64,000 bases of DNA from Micromonospora chersina (GTDB lineage: Bacteria > Actinomycetota > Actinomycetes > Mycobacteriales > Micromonosporaceae), in assembly GCF_900091475.1 (NCBI RefSeq), contig NZ_FMIB01000002.1, positions 434,001-498,000 of the forward strand, read 5' to 3'. The position numbers and the translations under genes are program-made. This document shows, in pieces, positions 36,111 through 45,040 of the stretch (position 1 is the stretch's first letter; each line of letters opens with the position of its first letter). The notes under the pieces are model-generated. The model worked only from the letters and a program-made list of their open reading frames with translations. It had not been told where the DNA came from and searched no databases.

Positions 36111-36151
36111 GACCCCACCGGAACGGCCCCGTGCGGGCCGGTCCACCGCAC

Positions 36152-36190
36152 CACGAACGCCCGGCCGGGGATCCCGGCCGGGCGTTCGTG
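36152..36190. terminator. Rho-independent-type hairpin after the Rpf gene
   Basis: A perfect 18-bp stem (arms 36152-36169 and 36173-36190) with a 3-base loop, 42 bases after the Rpf stop. It is one of the strongest hairpins in the window. Confidence 0.85.
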
Positions 36191-36281
36191 TCGGACCGGG
36201 TTCGGGCGGGCTCACCGGCGCCCGCGTCGGGGGTGGTTGCTATCGTCACGGTGCTCGGAAAGACGTGAAGAAAGCGCGGAT

Positions 36282-36740
36282 ATGACCAACGACCCGTTCT
36301 CCGCGGCCGCGAGCCTCGACGAGCTGCTGACCAGGACCCAACAGGCGCTCTCCGCGATGCGGTCCCGGGCCGCCGAGCACCCCGACGGCGCGCCGGGCGA
36401 GCTGCTCCGGGCCGAGGGCGCCGCGGCCGGCGGCCGGGTCCGTGCCGTCGCCGTCCAGGGTGGCCGGCTGGAGTCCGTCACCGTCGACCCCGCGTTGGCC
36501 GGGGAGTCCGTCGAGGCCCTCTGCGGGCACCTGGTGTCGGCCGTGAACGCCGCCCTCACCGAGCTGGACGCCCGGGTCAGCGCCTCGGCCCAGGCGGACG
36601 TGGACGCCCTCGCCGCGCGGCTCGGCGGCCTGCCCGAGCAGTCCGCGCGGGACATGGAGCGATTCGGTCGGGCCATGGAGGGCGTCGCGGCCCGGATCCG
36701 CCGCGACGGCGCCGGCTCCGGCGCGGCCCGCCCGGCCTGA
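36282..36740 (+). CDS. YbaB/EbfC-family nucleoid-associated-like protein
   Basis: 152 residues, no signal or membrane segment. LDELLTRTQQALSAMR starts a helix, followed by the beta-hairpin pattern GRVRAVAVQGGRLESVTVDPAL and the closing helix LVSAVNAALTELDARVSASA. This helix-strand-helix order is the YbaB/EbfC DNA-binding fold. Stand-alone YbaB-like proteins in actinomycetes often sit near ESX-type or WXG100 genes, but none is here. The ribosome binding site (GAAGAAAG) is weak. The specific role is unknown. Confidence 0.7.
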   Translation: MTNDPFSAAASLDELLTRTQQALSAMRSRAAEHPDGAPGELLRAEGAAAGGRVRAVAVQGGRLESVTVDPALAGESVEALCGHLVSAVNAALTELDARVSASAQADVDALAARLGGLPEQSARDMERFGRAMEGVAARIRRDGAGSGAARPA

Positions 36741-36791
36741 CCGGCGTCCGGCCGGTGCGCCCCGGCCGGCGACCTGCCGCGGGAACGACGA

Positions 36792-36827
36792 AGCGGCCGG
36801 CCGTCGGGAGGACGACGACCGGCCGCT
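36792..36827. terminator. Hairpin terminator between convergent YbaB-like and M4 genes
   Basis: AGCGGCCGG and CCGGCCGCT form a perfect 9-bp outer stem, with a further inner CGTC/GACG pairing, in the 96-base gap between two converging genes. Confidence 0.7.
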
Positions 36828-36836
36828 CCGCTGCGA

Positions 36837-38894
36837 TCAGCTCAGGGTGACCGCGGTGTCGTCGACGACGAAGGAGGTCTGCAGGGAGCTGTCCTCCACG
36901 CCGCTGAAGGAGATGGTGGCGGTGGTGCCGGCCAGCGACGAGATGTCGAAGGACCGCTGCACGTAGCCGGTGGCCTTGTTGAGGTTGGAGTAGGTGGCCA
37001 GGGTGGTGCTGCCCGCCTTCACGGTCAGCTTGTCGTAGGCGGTGGTCGTGGTCGACTCCGCGCTGTCGATGTGCAGCCAGAAGCTCAGCGTCGCCCGGCA
37101 GCCGGCCGGAATCGTCACCGACTGCGAGAGCGTGTCGGTGTGCGTCGTGCCGTAGCCGTCGAGCCACGCCTTGTAGGAGCCGCCGTGCGCGGCCTGGGCG
37201 GTGTCGTTCGTGATGACGCCGGAGCTGGCGGTCCAGCTCACGTTGCCGGACTCGAAGCCGGGGTTGGCCAGCTTCTGGCCGGTGCAGCTGCCCGACGGCG
37301 GGGTGGTCGTGGCGGTCGGCGTCGGGGTGCTGCCGGTGCAGGTCGCCTCACCGGTCTGCGCCGGCACGCTGATCGCGTTCCAGGCGGCCTTGACCGCGTT
37401 GAACTCGGTGCAGCTGGTCGGGTAGAGGTTCTTCGCCGCCTGCAGCGTCCAGACCCGGTACTTCAGGTACGACGAGGACGAGGTCTTCAGCAGCATCGCG
37501 TTGTACATGATCTTCATGGCCTTCTGGATGCCCAGACCGGTCACGCTGCTGCCGTTGCAGGTGGAGCTGGCCGGCTGGCCGTTGGTCGGGCTGCTGCCGT
37601 TGGCCAGCAGGTAGAACCAGTGGTTGCCCGGGCCGGCCGCGGCGTGCACCTCGGTGCTGGGGATGCTGCTGGAGTAGCAGTTCGGGTCGCCCAGCGCCGA
37701 CGGGTTGTACATGTTGCGGATCGGGCCGCTGCCCACCAGGTTGATCTTCTCGCCGACCAGGAAGTCGGGAGCGTCGTAGGTGGACGGCTCGTTGGCGAAC
37801 CACTCGGTGGCCGCGCCGAAGGTGTCGGCGACGAACTCCTGGGTGCCCGCGCCGGAGATGCCACCCGGGGTGTGGTCGTCGATGCCGTGGCCGATCTCGT
37901 GGGCCACCACGTCGAGCGAGCCGATCCACTGACCCGAGGTGTTCTTGCCGATCTGGACCTGGGTGCCGTCGTAGTAGGCGTTCTGGTCGTTCAGGCCCAC
38001 CCGGATCGGCCAGTAGCCGCCGTTGCCGTCGGCGCCGTTGCGGCCCAGCCACTGCGCGAGCATCTTGTGCTCGGTCTGCGCCGCGAACAGTGCGTCGACG
38101 CAGCCCGTCTCCTTGTTGGTGGCGGTGCCGTTGCCCCAGACGTCGTCCGAGCCGCTGAACGTCGTGTTGGTGGCGGCGTCCTGGCAGCTCAGGTTGGTGA
38201 CCGTCGGGTCCTTCATGGAGTACGTGCTGCCCGACAGGGTGGTGTTCAGGGTCAGCGGGCTGGGCCCGTTCCACGCCCCGGTGCCGGTGCCGTGCACGAT
38301 GCGCTCCTGCTTGCGCAGCACGGCCCCCGTGAGGGCGTCGACGTCGACGGTGAGCCGGCTCGGCCCCTCGGCGTCGGTGCCGCGCACCGTGGTCTCCCAG
38401 GCCAGCGCCGGCGTGGCGCCGAGCGTGTAGACGACCAGGTTGGTCCCCTCGACGGTGCTGACCGTCTTGAGCTGGGCCCGCGCGGTCTTCGCCGCGGCCG
38501 CCGAGGTCAGCTTCGGCGTGGTGGCGAGGCTGCCGATGGCCTGCTGCTGCGCGACGGAGGCGTACTTCAGGTTGCCGGCCGCGTCGGTGGCCAGCACGAA
38601 GTCACCGCCGACCACGGGCAGGCCCTTGTAGGTGCGCTCGTAGGGCACGTACTGGGTGCCCTCGGAGGAGATGACCGGCTTCTGCACGAAGGCTTCGTCC
38701 GAGCTGGCGTGCAGGTAGGCGGGCCGGTCGGCGACCAGCGCGCGCGCCGAGTCGGCGGCGATCGCGCGGGCCTGTGCGGCGTCGGGGGCGGCGGGGCCGG
38801 GCGGCGCGGCCTGCACCGCCGCGGCGGTGCCCGCGGCGATCAGTCCGGCCGCCGCCGCGCCGGAGAGCGCGACGAGGCGAGGTGAGAGCTTCAA
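36837..38894 (-). CDS. Secreted M4 (thermolysin-type) zinc metalloprotease with propeptide and C-terminal beta-sandwich
   Basis: 685 residues. Signal peptide 1-30. A FTP/PepSY-type propeptide occupies about 45-200 (YVPYERTYKGLPVVGGDFVL). The catalytic domain (about 215-500) has HEIGHGIDDH with His332, Glu333 and His336, followed by the zinc Glu in QEFVADTFG and the active-site His in VHAAAGPGNHWFYLL. A Thr/Pro linker leads to a C-terminal sandwich (about 525-685: LANPGFESGNVSW...DDTAVTL) resembling a carbohydrate- or P-type accessory domain. The predicted role is extracellular proteolysis. It is convergent with the YbaB-like gene. The 705-base upstream gap probably holds its promoter. Confidence 0.93.
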   Translation of the reverse strand: MKLSPRLVALSGAAAAGLIAAGTAAAVQAAPPGPAAPDAAQARAIAADSARALVADRPAYLHASSDEAFVQKPVISSEGTQYVPYERTYKGLPVVGGDFVLATDAAGNLKYASVAQQQAIGSLATTPKLTSAAAAKTARAQLKTVSTVEGTNLVVYTLGATPALAWETTVRGTDAEGPSRLTVDVDALTGAVLRKQERIVHGTGTGAWNGPSPLTLNTTLSGSTYSMKDPTVTNLSCQDAATNTTFSGSDDVWGNGTATNKETGCVDALFAAQTEHKMLAQWLGRNGADGNGGYWPIRVGLNDQNAYYDGTQVQIGKNTSGQWIGSLDVVAHEIGHGIDDHTPGGISGAGTQEFVADTFGAATEWFANEPSTYDAPDFLVGEKINLVGSGPIRNMYNPSALGDPNCYSSSIPSTEVHAAAGPGNHWFYLLANGSSPTNGQPASSTCNGSSVTGLGIQKAMKIMYNAMLLKTSSSSYLKYRVWTLQAAKNLYPTSCTEFNAVKAAWNAISVPAQTGEATCTGSTPTPTATTTPPSGSCTGQKLANPGFESGNVSWTASSGVITNDTAQAAHGGSYKAWLDGYGTTHTDTLSQSVTIPAGCRATLSFWLHIDSAESTTTTAYDKLTVKAGSTTLATYSNLNKATGYVQRSFDISSLAGTTATISFSGVEDSSLQTSFVVDDTAVTLS

Positions 38895-39599
38895 GGGGGT
38901 TCGCTCCTGTCCCTAGGCGCGCCGCACGGAGCCCGGTGGGGACGGGCGGCGCGGTGTTGCGAGGCGGGGTGACGGTCGGTCTCCGAGGCTGCCGGCGTGG
39001 CCCCGGTTCGACAGATCGACCGTCGGCGAGCCCCCGGGGTCGGCGACTCGCTGGGGGCACAATCACACGGCCCCGGGCCGGGATCAATGGGTGACCCGGG
39101 CAACCGCCACCTCCCGGCCGCCGCGTTGTCGGCGGAAATTCAGGAAGCCATGATCTTCAATAGGGCCTGATCAGGCCGAATGTTCTCGGCCGCGGGCGGG
39201 GGAGCGTCCGATCTGCGTCGATTGCCGCTGTGTGCGCATGGCGCGCATAGGCCCCTCGGTCGAGCCGCTGATCTCCCTCGCCTTCCGGTCTGCGGGCCGG
39301 TGGCGAACGGCCCGCGGATGATCATCCGTTCGGCGCCGAAAGTGGCGCCGGTCCGGCGCGCAAGACATAGATGACGTGAAATAGGCCACGCGAAGGTGGC
39401 CAGCGGGTTAACTCGTCGTCGCCTAGTGTCAGCTCCCACGGTCGCCTTAGGCGATCGAGAAGCCCATTGGGGGCACGGGGGTTCGGTTGATGTCTGTCCA
39501 CATCGCGCCATGGCCGCGTTCCGCCGCGGTCCGTCGCTCGTCGGCGCCGCCCGACGGGTCGTACGCCACCCCTGCCAGCTGATCCTGGAGGGATTTCCA
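38895..39599. other. 705-base gap rich in short palindromes, no gene seen
   Basis: This divergent region separates the M4 and S1-like genes. No frame shows protein-like composition. It contains several perfect dyads: GGCCTGATCAGGCC (39164-39177), CGGATGATCATCCG (39315-39328) directly abutting TTCGGCGCCGAA (39329-39340), GGCCAC-N6-GTGGCC (39384-39401) and TCGCCT-T-AGGCGA (39442-39454). They may be regulator sites or parts of a structured leader of the S1-like gene. No known riboswitch family was recognised. Confidence 0.5.
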
Positions 39600-41393
39600 G
39601 TGCCATCATCAGATCGCCGGCGAGCAGCCCGAGGTGCGGGTGCGCTCGCCGCAGTCCTGGTGGCGGGGCTCGTCAACGCCTCGCCGGTCCAGGCCGTCAC
39701 CGGAGGCGCCGCCGTGACCGACGGCTCCTTCACCTTCGCCGCCAAGATCGATGTGGGGCCCGGCCAGCGTGCCTGCAGCGGCGCCCTGGTCGACCCGTGG
39801 TGGGTGCTCACGGCGAAGAGCTGCTTCAGCGTCGACGGCCAGCCCGTCATCGCGGGCAGGCCCGCCCGGCCGACCACGGTGACGGTCGGCCGGCCGGACC
39901 TCACCAAGAACACCGGCGTGGTCTCGCCGGTCATCCGCATCGTCCCGCACCCCGACCGCGACGCCGTCCTCGTCCGGCTGTCCCAGCGGGTCGACGTCGC
40001 GCCGGTGCCGCTGGGCGCCGCGCCGACCGCCGACGAGCAGTTGACCGTCGCCGGCTTCGGCCGTACCGCCACCACCTGGGTGCCGGATCAGCTGCACACC
40101 GGCGCCTTCGCCGTACAGGCCGTGGCCGCCGGCACGTTCGACCTGCTCGGCACCGGGACCGGCGCCATCTGCCGCGGCGACCTCGGCGGGCCGACCGTCC
40201 GGCTGGTCGCCGGCAAGCCGCAACTCGTCGGCCTGCACCACGCCGCGTGGCAGGGCGGCTGCCTGGCGGAGACCGAGACGCGCCGGAGCGCGGTGGAGAC
40301 GCGGGTCGACGACCTGGGTCCCTGGCTGACCGCCAACATGCCGCAGGGCCCCGCGACCGACCAGTACCAGGACATCAACTTCCTGTACGTGTACGCCACC
40401 GGCGACGTGGCGCCGCAGACCTTCCCGGCGACCTCGACCGGTGGCTTCACCTCGCCCCTCGGTGAGTGGAAGGGCGGCGGCGGCGCGTACGCCGCCGACC
40501 GGGTCAAGGTGTTCAACGACGACTTCGACGGTGACGGCATCGACGACGTCGCGGTCATGTCGACCAGCACCACCAACACGTTCGCCGTCGACACCTTCAT
40601 CACCCGGCCGGACGGTAAGCACGGCGCACCCGTCCGCTCCTGGACCGCCAGCAACTTCGGCAACCTGACCAGCATGAAGATGACCTCCGGTGACTTCAAC
40701 GGCGACGGCCGGGCCGACCTGAGCGCCTTCTACGGGTACGGCAACGGCGACGAGGCGTGGATCAACTGGCTCGCGCGGCCGGACGGTGGCTTCGACGCGC
40801 CGATCGAGGCGTGGCGCGCGTCGAACTTCGGCACCTGGTCCAGCACCTCGGTCTTCGCCGGGGACGTCAACGGGGACGGCCGGGACGACGCCACCCTGTT
40901 CTACGCCTACGCCAGCGGCGCCATGGCGCTGATCACCTGGCCCGGTCAGGCCGACGGCAAGTTCGGCACCGGGTACACCTCCTGGTACACCCCCGCCGAG
41001 AAGCCGTTCGGCTCGCTGTCGTCGATGAAGCTCGCCGACGGCGACTTCAACGGCGACGGCCGTGGCGACGTGGCCGTGCTCTACGGCTACGGCAGCGGGA
41101 AGCTGGCCCTGTTCACCTGGACGGCGAAGGAGGACGGCACCTTCAACAGCCCTCTGGAGTCCTGGTCGTCGACCACCTTCGGCCAGTTCGCCAGCATCAA
41201 GATGGTGTCCGGCGACTACACCGGCGACAAGCGCGACGACCTGGCCTTCCTCTACAAGTACTCCGACGACGGTCTGGGGCTGCACACGTTCGCCGCGACG
41301 CCGGCCGGCGGCTTCAACGCGCCGTTCGGCTCCTGGCGGGTCGGCCGGGGCGTCTACGGCTGGTGGCCCAGCATGAAGATGGACGGCGAGTGA
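39600..41393 (+). CDS. Secreted S1-fold pseudo-protease with FG-GAP/VCBS repeats
   Basis: 597 residues. GTG 39600 follows GGAGGG. Signal peptide to about residue 34. The trypsin-like fold is clear, but the catalytic residues are altered: the usual TAAHC is TAKSC (His lost), the Asp in DRDAVLVRL is kept, and the usual GDSGGP is GDLGGP (Ser lost). Two of three triad residues are therefore missing and peptidase activity is not expected. Residues about 255-597 hold four to five FG-GAP/VCBS repeats with calcium loops such as DFDGDGIDDVAV and DFNGDGRADLSA, suggesting a beta-propeller for binding. The role may be binding or decoy. A longer upstream start (39396) lacks support. Confidence 0.85.
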   Translation: MPSSDRRRAARGAGALAAVLVAGLVNASPVQAVTGGAAVTDGSFTFAAKIDVGPGQRACSGALVDPWWVLTAKSCFSVDGQPVIAGRPARPTTVTVGRPDLTKNTGVVSPVIRIVPHPDRDAVLVRLSQRVDVAPVPLGAAPTADEQLTVAGFGRTATTWVPDQLHTGAFAVQAVAAGTFDLLGTGTGAICRGDLGGPTVRLVAGKPQLVGLHHAAWQGGCLAETETRRSAVETRVDDLGPWLTANMPQGPATDQYQDINFLYVYATGDVAPQTFPATSTGGFTSPLGEWKGGGGAYAADRVKVFNDDFDGDGIDDVAVMSTSTTNTFAVDTFITRPDGKHGAPVRSWTASNFGNLTSMKMTSGDFNGDGRADLSAFYGYGNGDEAWINWLARPDGGFDAPIEAWRASNFGTWSSTSVFAGDVNGDGRDDATLFYAYASGAMALITWPGQADGKFGTGYTSWYTPAEKPFGSLSSMKLADGDFNGDGRGDVAVLYGYGSGKLALFTWTAKEDGTFNSPLESWSSTTFGQFASIKMVSGDYTGDKRDDLAFLYKYSDDGLGLHTFAATPAGGFNAPFGSWRVGRGVYGWWPSMKMDGE

Positions 41394-41424
41394 CGACCGG
41401 CGGCTCGTAGCTGTCGGGTCGCGA

Positions 41425-41467
41425 TGCCCGCCCGGATCGTCCGCTCCCAGGGCGCTCCGGGCGGGCA
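41425..41467. terminator. Hairpin terminator after the S1-like gene
   Basis: A perfect 12-bp inverted repeat (TGCCCGCCCGGA and its complement) with a 19-base loop, 31 bases after the stop codon. Confidence 0.7.
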
Positions 41468-41655
41468 CCGCGTGCCATGACGCCGGCCCGGGGCAGGAGC
41501 CTGCGACAGGCGTAGGAGCCGGGGGCGGGCTTCTTCCACAGGTGTCCGAAGACCCGTACACCCGTCGATCCGTAGGTTCGGTGCGACCGCCGCGGCGGCG
41601 TCTCCCCTGTGCGCGCCGCCGGTCGGCGGCCGGCGCGGGGAGGAGGAGCATGCGG

Positions 41656-43572
41656 ATGCGAAGCGGAAGACATGCCTGGCGGGCCGCCGTGGTGGCCCTG
41701 GCGGTCGCGGTCACCGGCCTGCCGGCGAGCGGCGCCCTGGCCGAACCGGGCGCGGACGAGCGTGCCCGGCTGGTGGTCGAGGACGGGGTCACCCAGCCGG
41801 TGTTCGGCTACGCCGACGCGGTCCGGGAACGCGTCTTCGTCACCTCGGACGTGGACACCGACGGCGACGGCGCCCGCGACATCGTGGCCATGGACATCAT
41901 CCGGCCGCGGGCCAGCGAGAACGGGCTCACGGTGCCGGTGGTGATGGACGCCAGCCCGTACTACTCGACGGTCTGCCGGGGCAACGAGGGCGAGTGCAAG
42001 GCCGACGTCGACGGCGACGGGCTGAACGACACCTGGCCCCTGTTCTACGACAACTACTTCGTCCCGCGCGGCTACGCGGTGGTCCTGCTCGACATGATCG
42101 GCACCAACAACTCGACCGGCTGCCCGGTCACCGGTGGCCGGGCCGACAACATCAGCGCGCCGACGGCCATCGACTGGCTCAACGGGCGGCGGCCGGGCGT
42201 CGACGCCGCCGGCCGTGAGGTCGTGGCGGACTGGCACAACGGCCGCACCGGCATGATCGGCAAGTCGTACGACGGCACCCTGGCCAACGCCGCGGCGGCC
42301 GACGGGGTGGCGGGGCTGACCACCATCGTGCCGATCTCGGCGATCTCCAGCTGGTACGACTACTCGCGGAGCAACGGGCTCGTCACCCGGGCGAACAACT
42401 ACTCGGGCAGCCTCGCGAACACGGTCACCAACCCGGCCCGCCGCGCGTACTGCGCCCCGGTGCGGGCCGCCCTCGGGCAGGGCGGCGACGACGTCACGGG
42501 CGACTACAACGACTTCTGGGCGGAGCGGGACTACGTGCCGCACGCCGACCGGGTTCGCGCCAGCGTCTTCGTGGTGCACGGCATCAACGACGACAACGTC
42601 CGCCCGGACCACTTCAGCAAGTGGTGGGCCGCGCTGGGCGAGCAGGGCGTGCCGCGCAAGCTCTGGCTGACCGGCACCGGCCACGTCGACCCGTTCGACT
42701 TCCGGCGCGGCGCCTGGGTGGACACCCTGCACCGCTGGTTCGACCACTGGCTCCAGGGCGTCGACAACGGGATCATGCGGGAGCCGGCCGTCGACATCGA
42801 GCGGGCCCCGGACGTCTGGGAGACCGCGACCGCCTGGCCGCTGCCCGACGCCCGGCCGACCCAGGTGTTCCTCCGCGCGCCGGCGGCGGGGAACGTCGGC
42901 GGGCTCGCCGTCCGCTCCGGCCCCGGCAACGGGTCGGCGACCTTCCAGGACACCCCCACGATGACCGCCGCGAACGCCGTCCGGCACCCGTCGGACCCGG
43001 CGGCGAACACCGACAACCGGCTGGTGTTCCTCTCCGCGCCGCTGACCGCGCCGCTGCACGTCTCCGGCACCCCGGTCGTGAGGATCAGCGCCACCGTCGA
43101 CGGCGAGGACACCAGCTTCGCCGGGCTCCTCGTCGACTACGGCACCCGCCCGCGGTTCAGCACCAGCGGTGACGGCATCCGGACGCTTACCGACGAGGAC
43201 TGCTGGGGCGCGACGGCGACCTGGGGCGGCTTCGCCGAGAACGCCTGCTACCGCAGGACCGAGAAGACCGTGGCGTCGAACCCGCAGGAGCTGGTCACCA
43301 AGGGCGTCATCGACGGCCTCAACCTCGACTCGCCGTCGGTGTCGACGCCGCTCGTGCCCGGGCAGAAGACCGCCGTCGACCTGAACCTGCTCCCCGAGGA
43401 CTACGTCTTCGACGCCGGCCACCAGATCGGCGTGGTCCTGCTCGGCTCGTACTCCGGTTACAGCAGCCGCGCGAAGCAGAACCGGGCCCACATCACCGTC
43501 CACTTCGACCGCAGCCGCATCACCCTGCCGGTGGTCGGCGGCCGGACCGCGGCGGTGGCCGCCGGCCTGTAG
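41656..43572 (+). CDS. Secreted S15-type (X-Pro dipeptidyl-peptidase / CocE-NonD) serine hydrolase
   Basis: 638 residues. Signal peptide ends near ASGALA. The alpha/beta hydrolase part has MIGKSYDGTLAN with nucleophile Ser204, the acid in HGINDDNVRPDHF and the His in GTGHVDPFD. The C-terminal part (RLVFLSAPLTAPLHVSGTPVV onward) is the jelly-roll domain of the S15/CocE family. Actinobacterial X-Pro dipeptidyl peptidases of this type are exported and release Xaa-Pro dipeptides. An esterase role is the alternative. ATG 41656 gives about 9 bases to AGGAGG. ATG 41650 is in frame but only 3 bases from it. Confidence 0.88.
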   Translation: MRSGRHAWRAAVVALAVAVTGLPASGALAEPGADERARLVVEDGVTQPVFGYADAVRERVFVTSDVDTDGDGARDIVAMDIIRPRASENGLTVPVVMDASPYYSTVCRGNEGECKADVDGDGLNDTWPLFYDNYFVPRGYAVVLLDMIGTNNSTGCPVTGGRADNISAPTAIDWLNGRRPGVDAAGREVVADWHNGRTGMIGKSYDGTLANAAAADGVAGLTTIVPISAISSWYDYSRSNGLVTRANNYSGSLANTVTNPARRAYCAPVRAALGQGGDDVTGDYNDFWAERDYVPHADRVRASVFVVHGINDDNVRPDHFSKWWAALGEQGVPRKLWLTGTGHVDPFDFRRGAWVDTLHRWFDHWLQGVDNGIMREPAVDIERAPDVWETATAWPLPDARPTQVFLRAPAAGNVGGLAVRSGPGNGSATFQDTPTMTAANAVRHPSDPAANTDNRLVFLSAPLTAPLHVSGTPVVRISATVDGEDTSFAGLLVDYGTRPRFSTSGDGIRTLTDEDCWGATATWGGFAENACYRRTEKTVASNPQELVTKGVIDGLNLDSPSVSTPLVPGQKTAVDLNLLPEDYVFDAGHQIGVVLLGSYSGYSSRAKQNRAHITVHFDRSRITLPVVGGRTAAVAAGL

Positions 43573-43596
43573 GAGAAGGAGAGTCCGGGGCGGGGC

Positions 43597-43628
43597 GGGG
43601 CGGGGCGGCGACGCCGTCGCCCCGCCCC
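43597..43628. terminator. G-rich bidirectional terminator between S15 and PucR genes
   Basis: GGGGCGGGGC (43597-43606) pairs perfectly with 43619-43628 in a 58-base gap between converging genes. The left side is preceded by further GGGGC units (43587-43605), so several registers are possible. Confidence 0.7.
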
Positions 43629-43630
43629 GG

Positions 43631-44863
43631 CTACCGGCCGGGCTGGTACCGGCCCGTGAGCCGGCCCAGCTTCAGCGCCAGGTGCAGGCAGAGCCGCTCG
43701 TTGCCGTCCTTGAGGTCGGTGCCGGCGAGCAGTTCCACCCGCTGGAGCCGGTAGTAGAGCGTCGTCCGGTGCAGCCGCAGCCGCTCGGCGGTGGCGTGGG
43801 CGTTGCCGGCCAGGTCCAGGTAGACCTCCAGGGTCTCCAGCAGCACCTGGTGCGCCTCGTCGCCGAGCAGCCCGCCCAGCCCCGGGTGCACCCGCGCGAC
43901 GTCCAGGTGCCGGGCGTCCACCCCGGACAGCAACCGGTAGATGCCCAGGTCGGCCCAGGGCACGACCGGGCCCAGGGCGGGCAGTTGCACGCCCACCCGG
44001 GCCGCCTGGAACGCCTCCTGGTAGGACAGCACGCCGTCGTACAGCCGGGGCCGGTCGTCGCCGACCCCGACCACCGTCCGGCTCACCGACGCCAGGCCCC
44101 GGGTGGCCGCGCGCAGCGCCTGGTCCAGGTGCGCGGCGGCGTCGCCCGCCGCCGCCCGGCCGGTGGCCCGCCCGCCGCACAGCAGCAGCACCCCGTGGTC
44201 GTGCCGGACCAGGTGCAGGGTCTCGCGGGACCCGACCCACTGCCGGGTGGCGACCAGCGCGTGCTCCAGGGCGACCCGGGCCGCGTCGTCCAGCACGTCG
44301 TCGCCGGTTGCCGCGAGCTGGGCCACCAGCGCGGTGACCTGGCCGTCGCGGGCCACCACGCCGTCGGTGAGCAGCGACCGGACCGCCTCCCGCCGGGCCT
44401 CCGGGGACTCGACCAGGAGCGTGCGGGTGGCCTCCGCCTCCCGCTGCGAGGTCAGCTCGCCGAGCAGGTTCTCGCGGTAGAGGGCCAGCGACAGGTCCGG
44501 CATCGCCTCGGTCACCACCGAGATGTCGTCGTCGGTCATCCCGTCGGCCGCGTCGATGAACCAGACGAAGCCCAGCAGCAGGTCCTGGTGCCGGATCGGC
44601 ACGCAGACCCGGGGGAGCAGGTCCAGGTCGGGGCAGGCCGGGGTACGCACCGGCTGCCGGGCCTCCATGATGCCGATCTCCCGGGCCCAGGCGATCACCT
44701 CCGGCGTGGTGTGCCGGCGCAGGATCGAGCTGCGGCGCACCCCGTCGATCAGTCCCGTGTGTTCGCTGTAGACGACGACGCGCTGGCGCCGGTCCTCGAT
44801 GAGTGCCGGACGCTTCACCCGCGCCGCGACCCGGTCGACGATGCGTTGCAGCTCCATGCGCAT
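43631..44863 (-). CDS. PucR/CdaR-family transcriptional regulator
   Basis: 410 residues. The N-terminal part (about 20-130) looks like a GAF-type ligand domain (QRVVVYSEHTGLIDGV..., CVPIRHQDLLLGFVWFIDAADGM). The middle is a GGDEF-like PucR region. The C-terminal PucR helix-turn-helix is LAGNAHATAERLRLHRTTLY, followed by YRLQRVELLAGTDL. Family members activate purine, amino-acid or sugar-acid catabolic genes. ATG 44863 has GGGGGAAG 5 bases upstream. It is divergent from a DapA-fold gene, the likely target, and the 177-base gap holds a candidate dyad. Confidence 0.88.
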   Translation of the reverse strand: MRMELQRIVDRVAARVKRPALIEDRRQRVVVYSEHTGLIDGVRRSSILRRHTTPEVIAWAREIGIMEARQPVRTPACPDLDLLPRVCVPIRHQDLLLGFVWFIDAADGMTDDDISVVTEAMPDLSLALYRENLLGELTSQREAEATRTLLVESPEARREAVRSLLTDGVVARDGQVTALVAQLAATGDDVLDDAARVALEHALVATRQWVGSRETLHLVRHDHGVLLLCGGRATGRAAAGDAAAHLDQALRAATRGLASVSRTVVGVGDDRPRLYDGVLSYQEAFQAARVGVQLPALGPVVPWADLGIYRLLSGVDARHLDVARVHPGLGGLLGDEAHQVLLETLEVYLDLAGNAHATAERLRLHRTTLYYRLQRVELLAGTDLKDGNERLCLHLALKLGRLTGRYQPGR

Positions 44864-44960
44864 GCGCTTCCCCCGGATAGGACCCTGGGCCTACCTTCCG
44901 ATGATGTTGGCGGGCGCGCAATACCCCCGCGACACCCGTACCCGGCGCGCCCGCAGCGGT

Positions 44961-44976
44961 TCCGGCATCTGTCGGA
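44961..44976. promoter_or_regulatory. Candidate PucR operator in the divergent region
   Basis: TCCGGCATCTGTCGGA is an imperfect dyad (6 of 8 pairs). The half-site TGTCGGAAG and the block CCGRCATCTG both recur in 45955-45988, upstream of the M6 peptidase gene. Confidence 0.35.
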
Positions 44977-45040
44977 AGACCGCGGACCGGTGCGCCCCTA
45001 ACGTGTGCGGGGCCGGGTCCGCCGAGAAGGGAACACCGTC

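Noticed and set aside
39396..39599. Earlier ATG for the S1-like protein
   Set aside because: The extra 68 residues are not protein-like and would bury the signal peptide. GTG 39600 has GGAGGG at proper spacing and starts right at the signal.
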